Assembly: GCA_041675285.1 (NCBI GenBank)
Contig: JBAYTZ010000009.1
Location: 62,001 to 126,000 of the forward strand
Direction: 5' to 3'
DNA length: 64,000 nucleotides
Origin: Candidatus Delongbacteria bacterium
GTDB taxonomy: Bacteria; CAIWAD01
Numbering within the stretch: position 1 is the stretch's first letter; every line of letters begins with the position of its first letter. Below, piece by piece: positions 41,751 through 50,493 of this stretch. Under the pieces are notes generated by a model that worked only from the letters and a program-made list of their open reading frames with translations, did no database searches and was not told where the DNA came from. The translations under genes were made by a program, and so were the position numbers.

Positions 41751-41758
41751 CGTGGGAA

Positions 41759-41832
41759 TGGAGCAGATGGGGCTCGAACCCACGACCCCCACATTGCGAA
41801 CGTGGTGCTCTACCAAACTGAGCTACTGCCCC
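41759..41832 (-). tRNA. tRNA-Ala (anticodon CGC)
   Basis: A 74-base cloverleaf. Acceptor GGGGCAG pairs with CTGCTCC and includes the G3-U70 pair that defines alanine tRNAs. The anticodon arm is CCACG-TTCGCAA-TGTGG with anticodon CGC, and the T-arm GTGGGTTCGAGCCCC. Discriminator A; CCA not encoded. It reads GCG, a frequent alanine codon here. Confidence 0.95.
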
Positions 41833-41888
41833 GACACACGAATCGCCCCGAAGGGCGACCCCTGTCGCCTCTGTGCGACACGGCGTGC

Positions 41889-41917
41889 AAGGTAGCCCAT
41901 CGTCCGCCAAAGTGCAA
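41889..41917 (-). promoter_or_regulatory. Sigma70-like promoter of tRNA-Ala
   Basis: On the minus strand TTGCAC (41917-41912) and TACCTT (41894-41889) are separated by 17 bases. The start would fall near 41882, giving a ~50-base 5' leader with a GGTCGCCC/GGGGCGAT hairpin. Confidence 0.55.
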
Positions 41918-41969
41918 GACAGGCCTCTGGAAAGGGCTTCGGCAGCTTGGTGCATCGTACATTGGCCGC

Positions 41970-42860
41970 ATGCCGCGCTGCCTGTTTTGGATCCTCCTGC
42001 TGGGCTGGACCTCCGTCCGGGCCGGCCTGCCCGAGCTGGGCGCTCTGGAGAGCCTGGGCTCCGGCCGCCTGCTGGCCGTGGAACCGGCCACGGGTCGTCT
42101 GCTGCTCTGGGAGGAGAGCGCCCTGGACAGCGGCGCGCAGTTGGCCCCGCCCCTGGTGGTCAGCGCGCCCGGCGGCGGCCCGGAGGCCGTGGAGCAGCCC
42201 GCCGAGGTCGAGGCCCGGCTGGGACTGCAGATCCTCGTGCTGGACGCCGGGCGGCGCAGCCTGCAGCAGTTCTCGCGCGAGTTCACGCCCCAGGGTCGGG
42301 AGACGCTACCCAGGCTCGAGTCCTTCGTCCGGCCGGACCGCCTGGGCCTGAGCGCCGGTCGCACGCTGGTGCTGGCCGACACGCGGGCCGGAACCGTGGT
42401 GGCGCGTCCGCCGGGCGGGGACTGGAGCGTGTTGCTGGACTACTCGCGTGCGGGACGACTGGAACTGGCGGCCCTGGAGGTGGTGGGCGAGCGCGTCTTT
42501 CTGCTGGAGTCGCCGCCCCGGGCCCGCCTCTGGCTGGGCGACAGCGAAGGGGGCTGGTGGGAGTCGCGCGCCGACTCCAGCCTGCGGGCCCTGCACCGCA
42601 CGCCGGCGGGTGGCCTGTGGATTTTGTCCGAGCGCCACGGCGAGTTAGACTTGGAGGAGTGGCCCGGCGCCGCCGGCCTGGGCAGCCTGCCGGATCCCGC
42701 CCGCCGGCTGCTGGCCCGCTTCGCCCTGCCGCCCGATCCCCACCCCCTGCGGGACTTCCTGCTGCTGCCCGCCCGGGACGACCAGTCCGCGCCCCGCCTG
42801 CTGCTCAGCCGCAGCGGGGCCCCGGCCCTGCTGCTACCCGCTCTGGAACCCGGCCCTTGA
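41970..42860 (+). CDS. Secreted protein of unknown function, possible beta-propeller
   Basis: A 296-residue protein with a signal peptide (MPRCLFWILLLGWTSVRAG). The rest consists of short beta-strand repeats such as GSGRLLAVEPATGRLLLWEE, LQILVLDAGRRSLQQFSRE, GRTLVLADTRAGTVVARP and AGGLWILSERHGELDLEEW, spaced about 40-50 residues, as in propeller proteins. No catalytic motif. The ATG at 41970 is chosen for the signal peptide; longer frames would run through the tRNA-Ala region. Its TGA overlaps the TTG start of the next gene, so it belongs with the outer-membrane cluster. Confidence 0.65.
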   Translation: MPRCLFWILLLGWTSVRAGLPELGALESLGSGRLLAVEPATGRLLLWEESALDSGAQLAPPLVVSAPGGGPEAVEQPAEVEARLGLQILVLDAGRRSLQQFSREFTPQGRETLPRLESFVRPDRLGLSAGRTLVLADTRAGTVVARPPGGDWSVLLDYSRAGRLELAALEVVGERVFLLESPPRARLWLGDSEGGWWESRADSSLRALHRTPAGGLWILSERHGELDLEEWPGAAGLGSLPDPARRLLARFALPPDPHPLRDFLLLPARDDQSAPRLLLSRSGAPALLLPALEPGP

Positions 42861-45800
42861 AGCGCGCGCACCGGCTTCGCTGCTGTCTGCTGGCCTGCGG
42901 CCTGCTGCTGGGCGTGCTGTGCGCGGCGGGGCAGGAGGCCGGGCTGGACCTGAGCCCCGGGCGGCTCTGGCAGGGCCCGCTGGAAGCCGAGCTCCAGCTG
43001 CCGGACGCGCCGCTGGAGCCCGGCAGCCTGCAGCTCTCCGTCGACGGCCAGCGTCTGCGTCCGGAGCTGGACTACCGCGTGGACACCGTGCGCGGCCGCC
43101 TGACCGTGCTGCAGCCCCGCTGGCTGGGCCGGCCGGCGCGCATCCGTTACCACGTGCTGCGGCTGGACCTGCCCGCCAGCCTGGCCCTCCAGCGGCGCGC
43201 CGATCTGCCCTGGCTGCTCAGCGGCAGCCGCGGCGATTCGCTGGCCCGGGACAGTCTGGCCGGGGCTACGCTGGCGCAGCGGACCGAGGAGACGGGCTCC
43301 CAGTTGCGCACCAGCGGCTCGTTTTTGCGCGGCGTGCGGGTGGGCAGTGGCGGCCAGGTGGGGATGGAATCGGGTCTGCGCCTCCAGGTGGAGGGCCAGA
43401 TCGGTCCCGACGTGGAGGTGGAGGCCTTCCTGTCCGACCGCAACACGCCGCTGCAGCCCGAGGGCCGCAGCCAGAACCTCGAGGAGATCGACCGCATCCA
43501 CGTCCAGGTGCGCAGCCCGCGCTGGCGCGCCCAACTGGGCGACATCGACCTGGATCTGCAGGGCGGCCAGTATCTCCAGCTCAAGCGCACGGTGGACGGC
43601 GTGCAGGCCGGCTACGACGACGGCCGCGCGCGGCTCGTGGCCCACCTGGCCGGCGCCCGGGGCCGCTTCCGGCGCCAGGAACTAAGTGGACAGGAGGGCG
43701 TGCAGGGGCCCTACCAGCTGCGCACGGAACAGGGCGGCGACCAGATCCTGGTCCTGGCCGGCAGCGAGCGGGTCTGGCTGGACGGCGTGGAGCTCGGCCG
43801 CGGCGAGGAGCGCGACTACGTGATGGACTACAGCCTGGCCCAGCTGCTGTTCACGGCCCGCCGCCCCATCACGGCGGAGAGCCGGATCCAGGTGGAGTTC
43901 CAGTACTCGGAGCGGGTCTACGCCCGCAGCCTCTACGGCTTCCTGGCCCAGGCTCCGCTGGCCCCGGGGCTCAACCTGCGACTGGGTCTGGCCGGGGAGC
44001 GCGACGACGCGGACCGCCCGCTGGACGTGTTCCTGGACGAGGCGGATCGCAACCTGCTGGCGGAGGCCGGCGATGGACAGAGCGCCGTGGCCGCCTGGGG
44101 CAGCGGCGTGCGCGAAGTCGAGCCCGGTACCGGCTCCTACCGGCTGGTGGACAGCCTGGCCGGCCAGTGGGGGCACTTCGAGTGGATCGAGGAGCCCACC
44201 GGGGACGAGCGCTTCCGCTATGACCTGCGCTTCAGCGACCTGGGCCGGGACGCTGGCGGCGCGCTCATGGGCGACTACTCGCGGCAGTTCAGCTCCAGCG
44301 GCCGCCTCTGGTATCGCTACGAGGGTGCGGGCGCCGGCGCCTGGGCGCCGCTGATTCCCCTGGCGGCCCCCACGGCCAGCGACCTGCTGGACGGCGTGCT
44401 GGCCTGGCGCGCGGGCCGGCTCGAGCTGAACGCCGAGGCCGCGCTCTCCCGCCAGGACCTCAATCTGTTCTCCGACCGGGATGACCGCGACAACCAGGGC
44501 GCTGCGCTGCGGGCGGGACTGCGCTGGTCCAGCGGGCCCTGGCCCTCCGCCCGGCCCCGTGGCCGGCTGGAGCTGGACGGACTGGCGCTGAGCGAGCAGG
44601 CGGACTTCGTCCCCCTCCAGCAGGCCGACGAGGTGGAGTTCGAGCGCCTCTACGGCCTTGCCCGCTCGGGCGGGCTGCGCCGGCAGGATCTGGGCCTGGG
44701 CTTCCGGGGCGGGGACTCGCTCTGGGTGCAGGGCCGGGGATCCTGGCTCAGCCGGGCCGGGGAGTCCAGCCGGCTGGCGGAGGCTCGCTGGCGCTACCGG
44801 CCGGCTCGCGGCATCTTCCTGGACGGCGAGGGCCGCGTCCGCCGGCGCAGCGGCGCCAGCCTGGACCGGCTGGAGGCCTTGCGCCTGGAGCAGGGCTGGA
44901 CGGGCGCCAGTCGCCTGCTGACCGGAGCCTGGGAGACTGAGCGCCGCCGCCGCAGCCCGGCCCTGGAGGAGGGCGCCCTCTGGCGGCAGGGCCTGCTGCG
45001 CCTGGAACAGCGGCTGGGGGGCGGGGAGGCCTCGCTGGAGCGCCTGCGCCGCGTGAACGACCGGGCGGCGGGCGGGCAATGGAGCCGGCTCAGCCAGGCC
45101 GACCAGTGGCGCACGCGCCTGCGCCGCAGCGGCGCCTGGCAGGGCGAGCTGGACTGGACGCACCGCCGCGTGGACTACCAGGGCCCCGACTCCACCGACC
45201 AGGTGCGCGACGTGGCCCTGCTGAACCTGCGCGGCCAGGGCGCGCGCGGGGCCTGGTCCCTGCGCTACCAGGCCGAGAACAGCCTCGCGGCGGAGCGGAT
45301 CATCCAGTACCTGCGGGTGGACAGCCTGCAGGGCGAGTACAGCCGTGATCCCCTCAACCCCGAGATCTTCGTGCCCGATCCCGACGGCGACTACGTGGCC
45401 CTGCCCTACGAGACCGGACGCCAGCAGCGGGCGGCCCGCCTGCTGCTGGAGGGCGACCTGCGCTGGGAGCGCGGCGCCTGGTCCGGCGACCACCACCTGC
45501 TGGCGGAGGAACTCAGCCGGCTTGCGGATCCCGCCCGCCTCTACCTGCTGCAGCCCGCGGCCTTCCTGACGGATTCCACCCGCAGCGCGCGCGTGCAGGC
45601 CCGCAGCGAGCTGGAATTGGCGGAGGACCGGCTGGGCTGGGCCTCCCAGCGCCGCTGGCGCCTGCGCTGGACGGAGGAGCGCGACCTGGAGCGGCCGGTT
45701 TCGGGCAGCGTGCGGCGCGGCTGGCTGCGTCAGACCGGCCTGCGCCTGCAGGATCGCTGGGGCGGGTGGCGCAGCGCGCTCCAGCTGGGCTGGCGCCTGC

Positions 45801-46231
45801 AGGAGACCCGCATGCCCGGCCAGTCCCAGGACGAACGCCGGGTGCGAGCCTGGAGCGGCGACTGGGAACTCTCGCGCGAACTGAGCCCCGGCTGGCTGGG
45901 CCGCGCCCTGCTGGAGGGCGAGACGGCCCGCGAACAGGTGGCCGGGATCACGGGCCGCCGCCTGCGCCTGGAACCGGCGCTGGACGCCCGGCTGGGCAAG
46001 CGCGGCAGCGCCTCGGCCCGGGTGGCCTGGCAGCAGGCCTGGTCGGCCACGCGTGTCGTGCCCTTCGAACTGCTGGGCGGCGCACGCGTCGGCCGCACCT
46101 GGCGCGCCTCGCTGGAAGGCCGCCTTCAGGTGGGCAAACAAACGCGCCTGACGCTCTCCTGGCAGCTGGACGCGCTGCCCGGGCGGCGCGCCCTCCACAC
46201 CGGGCGTCTCCAAGTTCAGAGCTTCTTTTGA
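42857..46231 (+). CDS. Large putative outer-membrane beta-barrel protein
   Basis: A 1124-residue protein. The TTG start at 42857 (TTGA overlap) gives a signal peptide, LKRAHRLRCCLLACGLLLGV then LCAAGQ. Residues about 30-110 look like a beta-sandwich (GSLQLSVDGQRLRPELDYRV). A region about 150-360 carries VEAFLSDRNTPLQPEGRSQN, GDIDLDLQGGQYLQLKRTVD, RVWLDGVELGRGEERDYVMD and IQVEFQYSERVYARSLYGFL. The remaining ~750 residues are amphipathic strands with many Arg and Trp (RWRYRPARG, GELDWTHRRVDYQG), ending in QSFF, a terminal Phe as in many porins. I do not recognise a named family. It is coupled to an Omp85-family gene, so an envelope function is likely. Confidence 0.7.
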   Translation: MKRAHRLRCCLLACGLLLGVLCAAGQEAGLDLSPGRLWQGPLEAELQLPDAPLEPGSLQLSVDGQRLRPELDYRVDTVRGRLTVLQPRWLGRPARIRYHVLRLDLPASLALQRRADLPWLLSGSRGDSLARDSLAGATLAQRTEETGSQLRTSGSFLRGVRVGSGGQVGMESGLRLQVEGQIGPDVEVEAFLSDRNTPLQPEGRSQNLEEIDRIHVQVRSPRWRAQLGDIDLDLQGGQYLQLKRTVDGVQAGYDDGRARLVAHLAGARGRFRRQELSGQEGVQGPYQLRTEQGGDQILVLAGSERVWLDGVELGRGEERDYVMDYSLAQLLFTARRPITAESRIQVEFQYSERVYARSLYGFLAQAPLAPGLNLRLGLAGERDDADRPLDVFLDEADRNLLAEAGDGQSAVAAWGSGVREVEPGTGSYRLVDSLAGQWGHFEWIEEPTGDERFRYDLRFSDLGRDAGGALMGDYSRQFSSSGRLWYRYEGAGAGAWAPLIPLAAPTASDLLDGVLAWRAGRLELNAEAALSRQDLNLFSDRDDRDNQGAALRAGLRWSSGPWPSARPRGRLELDGLALSEQADFVPLQQADEVEFERLYGLARSGGLRRQDLGLGFRGGDSLWVQGRGSWLSRAGESSRLAEARWRYRPARGIFLDGEGRVRRRSGASLDRLEALRLEQGWTGASRLLTGAWETERRRRSPALEEGALWRQGLLRLEQRLGGGEASLERLRRVNDRAAGGQWSRLSQADQWRTRLRRSGAWQGELDWTHRRVDYQGPDSTDQVRDVALLNLRGQGARGAWSLRYQAENSLAAERIIQYLRVDSLQGEYSRDPLNPEIFVPDPDGDYVALPYETGRQQRAARLLLEGDLRWERGAWSGDHHLLAEELSRLADPARLYLLQPAAFLTDSTRSARVQARSELELAEDRLGWASQRRWRLRWTEERDLERPVSGSVRRGWLRQTGLRLQDRWGGWRSALQLGWRLQETRMPGQSQDERRVRAWSGDWELSRELSPGWLGRALLEGETAREQVAGITGRRLRLEPALDARLGKRGSASARVAWQQAWSATRVVPFELLGGARVGRTWRASLEGRLQVGKQTRLTLSWQLDALPGRRALHTGRLQVQSFF

Positions 46232-48015
46232 TGCGGCCGGGCCTGCAGCCATGGCTCCGCTGGGGCCTTTGCCTGTGGTTCGGGATCGTTCTTCCCGGGG
46301 CTGCCGGCTGGGCCCAATCCACCTCGGCGGGCGCCCCGGCGGAACCGGACAGCGTCTGGATCCGCGCCGAGCTGCCCGTGCGCGGCCAGCGCCTGCTCAG
46401 CACGCTGCGCGTGCGGCGGGCCCTGGGCACGGGCCGCGTGGACCGTCAGACGTGGAGCCAACGACTGGACAGCCTGGCCGGCCTCTACGAGGAGTTGGGA
46501 CATCCGCTGGCCGAGGCCACGGCCTGCGGCGCGCCGCAGGGTCGCAGCTGGCGGCTGGACAGCCTGCTGATCCGCGAGGGTCCGCGGCTGGTGATGGGCC
46601 GGCTGGAGCTGGAGCCGCCCCTGCCCGGCGCGCCGGACCCCGCCCAGGAGTTGCCGGCCGGCCGCACCCTGAGCCAGGGTCGGCTGCAGGAGGGATTGCG
46701 GGCCTGGCTGGGCCGGCTGGACGCCCAGGGCCGGCCGCTGGCCACGCTGGTGCTGGACGAGTTGACCCTGCAGCCCGTGGCCGGCCACCCGCCCAGCGAG
46801 CGGTTGGCCCTGCACTTGCGCGGCCACGTCAGCGACGCCGACACCGTGCGCCCCGGCCGGCTGGTGGTGCTGGAGCGCGGCCTGACCCGCCCCGCCACCT
46901 TCGAACGGCTGGCGCGTCTGCCCGCGGGGGCAGCCTGGGATCCCCGCCGGGTGGAGGACGCCCGGCGCCGCCTGTTGGCCACGGGCTGGTTCGCGCGACT
47001 GGAGGGCCCGGCGCTGGGCCGGACCCCGGAGGGCCTGGCCTGGTGGCTGCGGGCCGAGGAACTGCCCGCCTACCGCTTCGACGGGCTGCTGGGCTGGCTG
47101 CCCGGCCGCGACGGCGGCAGCGGGCGGTTGGCCTATCACCTGGACCTGACCCTGGCCAACCTGGCGGGCACTGGCCGCGAGCTGCACGTGCTGGCCAGCC
47201 GGCCCGAGGGCGTCTCCCAGGAGCTGCTGCTCGAGTACCGCGAGCCCTTCCTGCTGCGCTGGCCCCTGGACGCCGGCCTGCAGATCCGGCAGCGCGTGCA
47301 GGACTCCACCTGGGTGGAGCTGGAACTGGGCGTGGAGGCGGGCTGGGAACCCGTCCCCGGTTGGCGCCTGGAGGCCGGGCTGGGCCTGCAGGATCTGGCG
47401 CCGGACAGCCTCAACGGCTACTGGTTGGCGGGCGTGGACGCCAGCCAGGCGCGCCGGGCCCGCCTGGGGCTGAGCCTGGACCAGCGCGACGATCCGCGCA
47501 ATCCGCGCCGCGGCTGGCGGGCCGAGCTGGAGGAGAGCTGGATTCAGCGCCGCCTCTCGACCCTGTGGGGCCTGCCCGCCCGGGGTCGCGACTCCGACCT
47601 GCGCCGGCAGCGGCTCCTAGCCTGGGTCTGGCTGCCGCTGGGCCGCAGCCAGGTGTTGGCGCTGGGAGCCGGGGCCGGCCGCTTCCAAGGCCAGGCCCCG
47701 GGCGTGGAGGACGAGTTCCGACTGGGCGGCCAGGATGGTCCGCGGGGCTGGCGCGAAGAGAGCATCCGGGCCCGCCAGTGGGGCCTGGGGCAGCTGGAAT
47801 GGCGCTACCTGCTGGGGCCCGCCGCCCGCACCGCCCTGTTCTGGGACGGGCTGCTCTGGCGGGACGCGGCGGACCAGGCCCACACGGGCCAGGGGCGCGG
47901 CGCCGCGCTGGTGCTGCCCGTGCGCCAGGGGCAGCTGGACCTGCAATACGCCCTGCAGCCCGGCCAGCGCTGGCGGGAGGGCCTGCTGCACGTGCGCGTG
48001 GTGACCCGTTTCTGA
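46231..48015 (+). CDS. Omp85/BamA-superfamily outer-membrane protein
   Basis: A 594-residue protein with a signal peptide (WGLCLWFGIVLPGAAGWAQ), POTRA-like segments over about residues 30-280 (clearest at GLTRPATFERLARL then RRLLATGWFARLEGP) and a C-terminal 16-strand-type barrel. Typical barrel features are LGLSLDQRDDPRNPRRGWRA, the L6-loop equivalent LGGQDGPRGWREES with Arg-Gly-Trp in place of Arg-Gly-Phe/Tyr, and a final VVTRF with terminal Phe. It is shorter than BamA and closer in layout to TamA or two-partner transporters. TGATG overlap links it to the 1124-residue protein, a probable client or partner. Confidence 0.8.
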   Translation: MRPGLQPWLRWGLCLWFGIVLPGAAGWAQSTSAGAPAEPDSVWIRAELPVRGQRLLSTLRVRRALGTGRVDRQTWSQRLDSLAGLYEELGHPLAEATACGAPQGRSWRLDSLLIREGPRLVMGRLELEPPLPGAPDPAQELPAGRTLSQGRLQEGLRAWLGRLDAQGRPLATLVLDELTLQPVAGHPPSERLALHLRGHVSDADTVRPGRLVVLERGLTRPATFERLARLPAGAAWDPRRVEDARRRLLATGWFARLEGPALGRTPEGLAWWLRAEELPAYRFDGLLGWLPGRDGGSGRLAYHLDLTLANLAGTGRELHVLASRPEGVSQELLLEYREPFLLRWPLDAGLQIRQRVQDSTWVELELGVEAGWEPVPGWRLEAGLGLQDLAPDSLNGYWLAGVDASQARRARLGLSLDQRDDPRNPRRGWRAELEESWIQRRLSTLWGLPARGRDSDLRRQRLLAWVWLPLGRSQVLALGAGAGRFQGQAPGVEDEFRLGGQDGPRGWREESIRARQWGLGQLEWRYLLGPAARTALFWDGLLWRDAADQAHTGQGRGAALVLPVRQGQLDLQYALQPGQRWREGLLHVRVVTRF

Positions 48016-48055
48016 CGACCTGCCGCGTCCGCGCGGCCACACCCAGGGAGAGCCC

Positions 48056-48937
48056 ATGGTCTCGTCCGCCCCTTCCACCCGTCTGGCGGCGCTGCTGGAA
48101 GCCTGCCGTCCGCTCAACGTCGTGCTGGGGGCGCTCTCCAGCGGGCTGGGCGCGCTGCTGGCCGGCGGCCCCGCCGTGCTGGTCGAGCCCTGGCTGGCCC
48201 TGGCCGGCCTGGCCACGGCCCTCAGCCTGGCGGCGGGCAATCTCTGGAACGATTTGGCCGACCAGGCCGAGGACGCGCTCAACCGCCCCGGGCGGCCGCT
48301 GGTCTCCGGTCGCCTGAGTCCGGCCCTGGCCCGCCGGGCGGCGGCCCTGCTCTCCCTCGGCGGATTGGGCGCGGGGCTGGGCCTTGGGACGGGGCCCTTC
48401 CTGTTCGTGCTGGCCTGCCAGGCGGCGCTGCGCTGGTACGCGCTGCGCGGCAAGCAGGCCGGCTTGGCTGGCAATCTGGTGGTGGCGGGCCTGGCCGGCG
48501 CGGCCGTGGCCTTCGGCGGGCTGGCGGCGGGCGGGGCCGCGCTCCATTCCGGGCGCCTGCTGGCGCCCGCGCTGCTGGCCGGACTCCTGCACCTCTTGCG
48601 TGAACTGGTGAAGGACCTGGAGGACCGGCCCGGTGATCTGGCCGCCGGCCGCCGCACCTGGGTGCTGCGCGTGCCGGCCCCGGCCCTGCGCCGCCTGCTG
48701 GCCCAGCTCAGCGTGCTGACCCTGCTGCCGCCCCTGCTGGCGCTGCTGCTGGCTCGGGATCCGCTGGCGCTGCGCCTGGCCCACCTGGCCGCGCTGTTCG
48801 TGGCCCCGCTGCTGCTGCGCTGGATGCTGCGCGCCGGGCTGGATTCGGGCCCGGAGCTGCACCGGCTGGCGGCTCGGCTCAAGGGCGTGCTGGGGGCGGG
48901 CCTGGCCCTCTACGCGCTGGCCGGTCTCTGCCTGTAG
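48056..48937 (+). CDS. UbiA-family prenyltransferase (DGGGP-synthase-like)
   Basis: A 293-residue polytopic membrane protein with about eight helices. Two metal-binding motifs define the family: GNLWNDLADQAEDALNRPGR (NDxxDxxxD followed by NRP) and RELVKDLEDRPGD. The PGRPLVSGRLSP segment after the first motif resembles geranylgeranylglyceryl phosphate geranylgeranyltransferase-like members found in Archaea and Bacteroidetes more than menaquinone-type MenA. The prenyl acceptor cannot be assigned. It follows the envelope cluster after 40 bases, with GGGAGAG ahead of the ATG. Confidence 0.82.
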   Translation: MVSSAPSTRLAALLEACRPLNVVLGALSSGLGALLAGGPAVLVEPWLALAGLATALSLAAGNLWNDLADQAEDALNRPGRPLVSGRLSPALARRAAALLSLGGLGAGLGLGTGPFLFVLACQAALRWYALRGKQAGLAGNLVVAGLAGAAVAFGGLAAGGAALHSGRLLAPALLAGLLHLLRELVKDLEDRPGDLAAGRRTWVLRVPAPALRRLLAQLSVLTLLPPLLALLLARDPLALRLAHLAALFVAPLLLRWMLRAGLDSGPELHRLAARLKGVLGAGLALYALAGLCL

Positions 48938-48983
48938 GCCCGGGCGGGACGGGCCGCGGAAGCGAATCAACCAAGGAGTGCGG

Positions 48984-49622
48984 ATGTTCTGGCTGCAGGC
49001 TGTGGAAACCCTGCCGCCGCTGGTGTTGGCCTCGGCCTCGCCGCGCCGGCGCGAATTGTTGACCCGGGTGGGCTTGAGTTTTCAGGTGGCCCACGCGGAG
49101 CTGGACGAGGAGCCCCGGCCGGGGGAGGGCCCGGCGGAACTGGTGGAGCGCCTGGCGCTGGAGAAGGGCGCGGCCGTGGCCGCCCGGGGCGCCCGGGGCG
49201 TGGTGCTCAGCGCCGACACGGTGGTGGCGCTGGAGGACGACGTGCTGGGCAAGCCCCGGGACCCGGCCGAGGCGCGGGAGATGCTGCGCCGGCTGGCCGG
49301 GCGCTGGCACCGCGTCTACACGGGCTGGGCCCTGCAGGGCGCCGGGCCCTGGAGTGGCTGGCCCACGCGGGTCGGGCACGAGACCACGCGCGTGCTCTTC
49401 CACGAGCTCAGCCCGGCCCAGATCGCGGCCTACGTGGCCACGGGCGAGCCGCTGGACAAGGCCGGCGCCTATGGCATCCAGGACGGCGGGGCCCTGCTGG
49501 TGGCGGCGCTGGACGGCGACTACTTCAACGTGATGGGCCTGCCCGTGGCCCGGGTCTGCCGGGAGCTGGTGGCGCTGGCACAGGGCGCGAATCCGCCCGC
49601 TCCAGGCCCGGCGCGCGCCTGA
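48984..49622 (+). CDS. maf: Maf-family nucleotide pyrophosphatase
   Basis: A 212-residue house-cleaning nucleotide pyrophosphatase. LVLASASPRRRELLTRVGL is the phosphate-binding N-terminal signature; VVLSADTVVALEDDVLGKP is the second motif; DKAGAYGIQDGG and DYFNVMGLPV are C-terminal marks. Family members hydrolyse dTTP/UTP or modified nucleotides, and are linked to septum control in Bacillus. AAGGAG five bases before ATG 48984 decides that start over GTG 48978. Confidence 0.95.
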   Translation: MFWLQAVETLPPLVLASASPRRRELLTRVGLSFQVAHAELDEEPRPGEGPAELVERLALEKGAAVAARGARGVVLSADTVVALEDDVLGKPRDPAEAREMLRRLAGRWHRVYTGWALQGAGPWSGWPTRVGHETTRVLFHELSPAQIAAYVATGEPLDKAGAYGIQDGGALLVAALDGDYFNVMGLPVARVCRELVALAQGANPPAPGPARA

Positions 49623-49653
49623 TTTTCGCTGGCGGAATCGGTACTTTGGGCCC

Positions 49654-50493
49654 ATGGAAGACGGCAAACCGGCACAGCAGTCCTTCGTCCGCGACCTGCA
49701 GGCGGCGCGTGAGTACCAGCACGTGAGCCTGGATCACGTCGCCCAGGAGACCCACATCTCGCCCGAGTTCCTGCGGGCCCTGGAGGACGGCGCCTGGGAG
49801 CGGATTCCCGCCCCCTTCCTGCGCGGCTATCTCACCGCCTATGCCGAGTGCGTGGGCATGGTCCGCGAGAAAGTCCTCAAGCGCTTCGACGAGCTGAACT
49901 GGCAGGCGCCGCCGCTGGCCCAGCCGGAGGAGGCGCCGGCCCCGCGCCCCGTCCTGCCGCGCATTCCCTTTCCCGCCAGGCGACCGGAGCCCGAACCCGC
50001 CCCCGCGCCGCTGCACGCGCCCCGCGGTCGCGAGACCCTGGTGCCGTCCATCTGGAGCGTGGTGCCCTCCTCGATCAAGGGCCTGGCCGGGGGCGTGCTG
50101 CTCACGCTGCTGGGCCTGCTGGTTTGGGGCCTGATCTGGCTGGGCAGCGGTCCGGACGCGGACGAGCGCGGGGAGGGTGCCCCGCTGGAGAGCGTGCTGG
50201 ACGCGGACGCCCCCGCCCTGCAGGGCTTCGCCCCCTTCCAGCTCCAGCTGCGTCTCAAACGCCCGGCCCGGCTCACCGTCCGCAGCCAGGAGGGCGAGCT
50301 CTTCGCCGGGCCGCTGCCGGCGGATTCCACCCTGCGGCTGAGCAGCTCGCTGGAACTGGAAGTGCAGGCCGAGCGGCTGGAGGACCTGCTGGTCTGGCGC
50401 GACGGCCGCGCCCTGGATCTCCCCACGGAGACGGGTCGCGCCGAACTGCGCGTGGCCCGCGAATCGGTCCGGGTCATTCGGAGGAGCCCATGA
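49654..50493 (+). CDS. RodZ-like helix-turn-helix membrane protein
   Basis: A 279-residue protein with a cytoplasmic N-terminal HTH of the RodZ type (LQAAREYQHVSLDHVAQETH, ISPEFLRALEDGAWERIPAP, FLRGYLTAYAECVGM), a Pro-rich linker, one membrane helix at about residues 145-170 (IKGLAGGVLLTLLGLLVWGL), and a periplasmic beta domain (FQLQLRLKRPARLTVRSQEG) like the C-terminal domain of RodZ. RodZ links MreB to the membrane and sets rod shape. No mre genes are nearby. The stop overlaps the next start as ATGA. Confidence 0.82.
   Translation: MEDGKPAQQSFVRDLQAAREYQHVSLDHVAQETHISPEFLRALEDGAWERIPAPFLRGYLTAYAECVGMVREKVLKRFDELNWQAPPLAQPEEAPAPRPVLPRIPFPARRPEPEPAPAPLHAPRGRETLVPSIWSVVPSSIKGLAGGVLLTLLGLLVWGLIWLGSGPDADERGEGAPLESVLDADAPALQGFAPFQLQLRLKRPARLTVRSQEGELFAGPLPADSTLRLSSSLELEVQAERLEDLLVWRDGRALDLPTETGRAELRVARESVRVIRRSP

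Noticed and set aside
41670..41955. N-terminal extension of GlgB through the tRNA-Ala gene
   Set aside because: The longer frame translates the tRNA and its terminator. The ATG at 41670 has a ribosome site and matches the family N-terminus.
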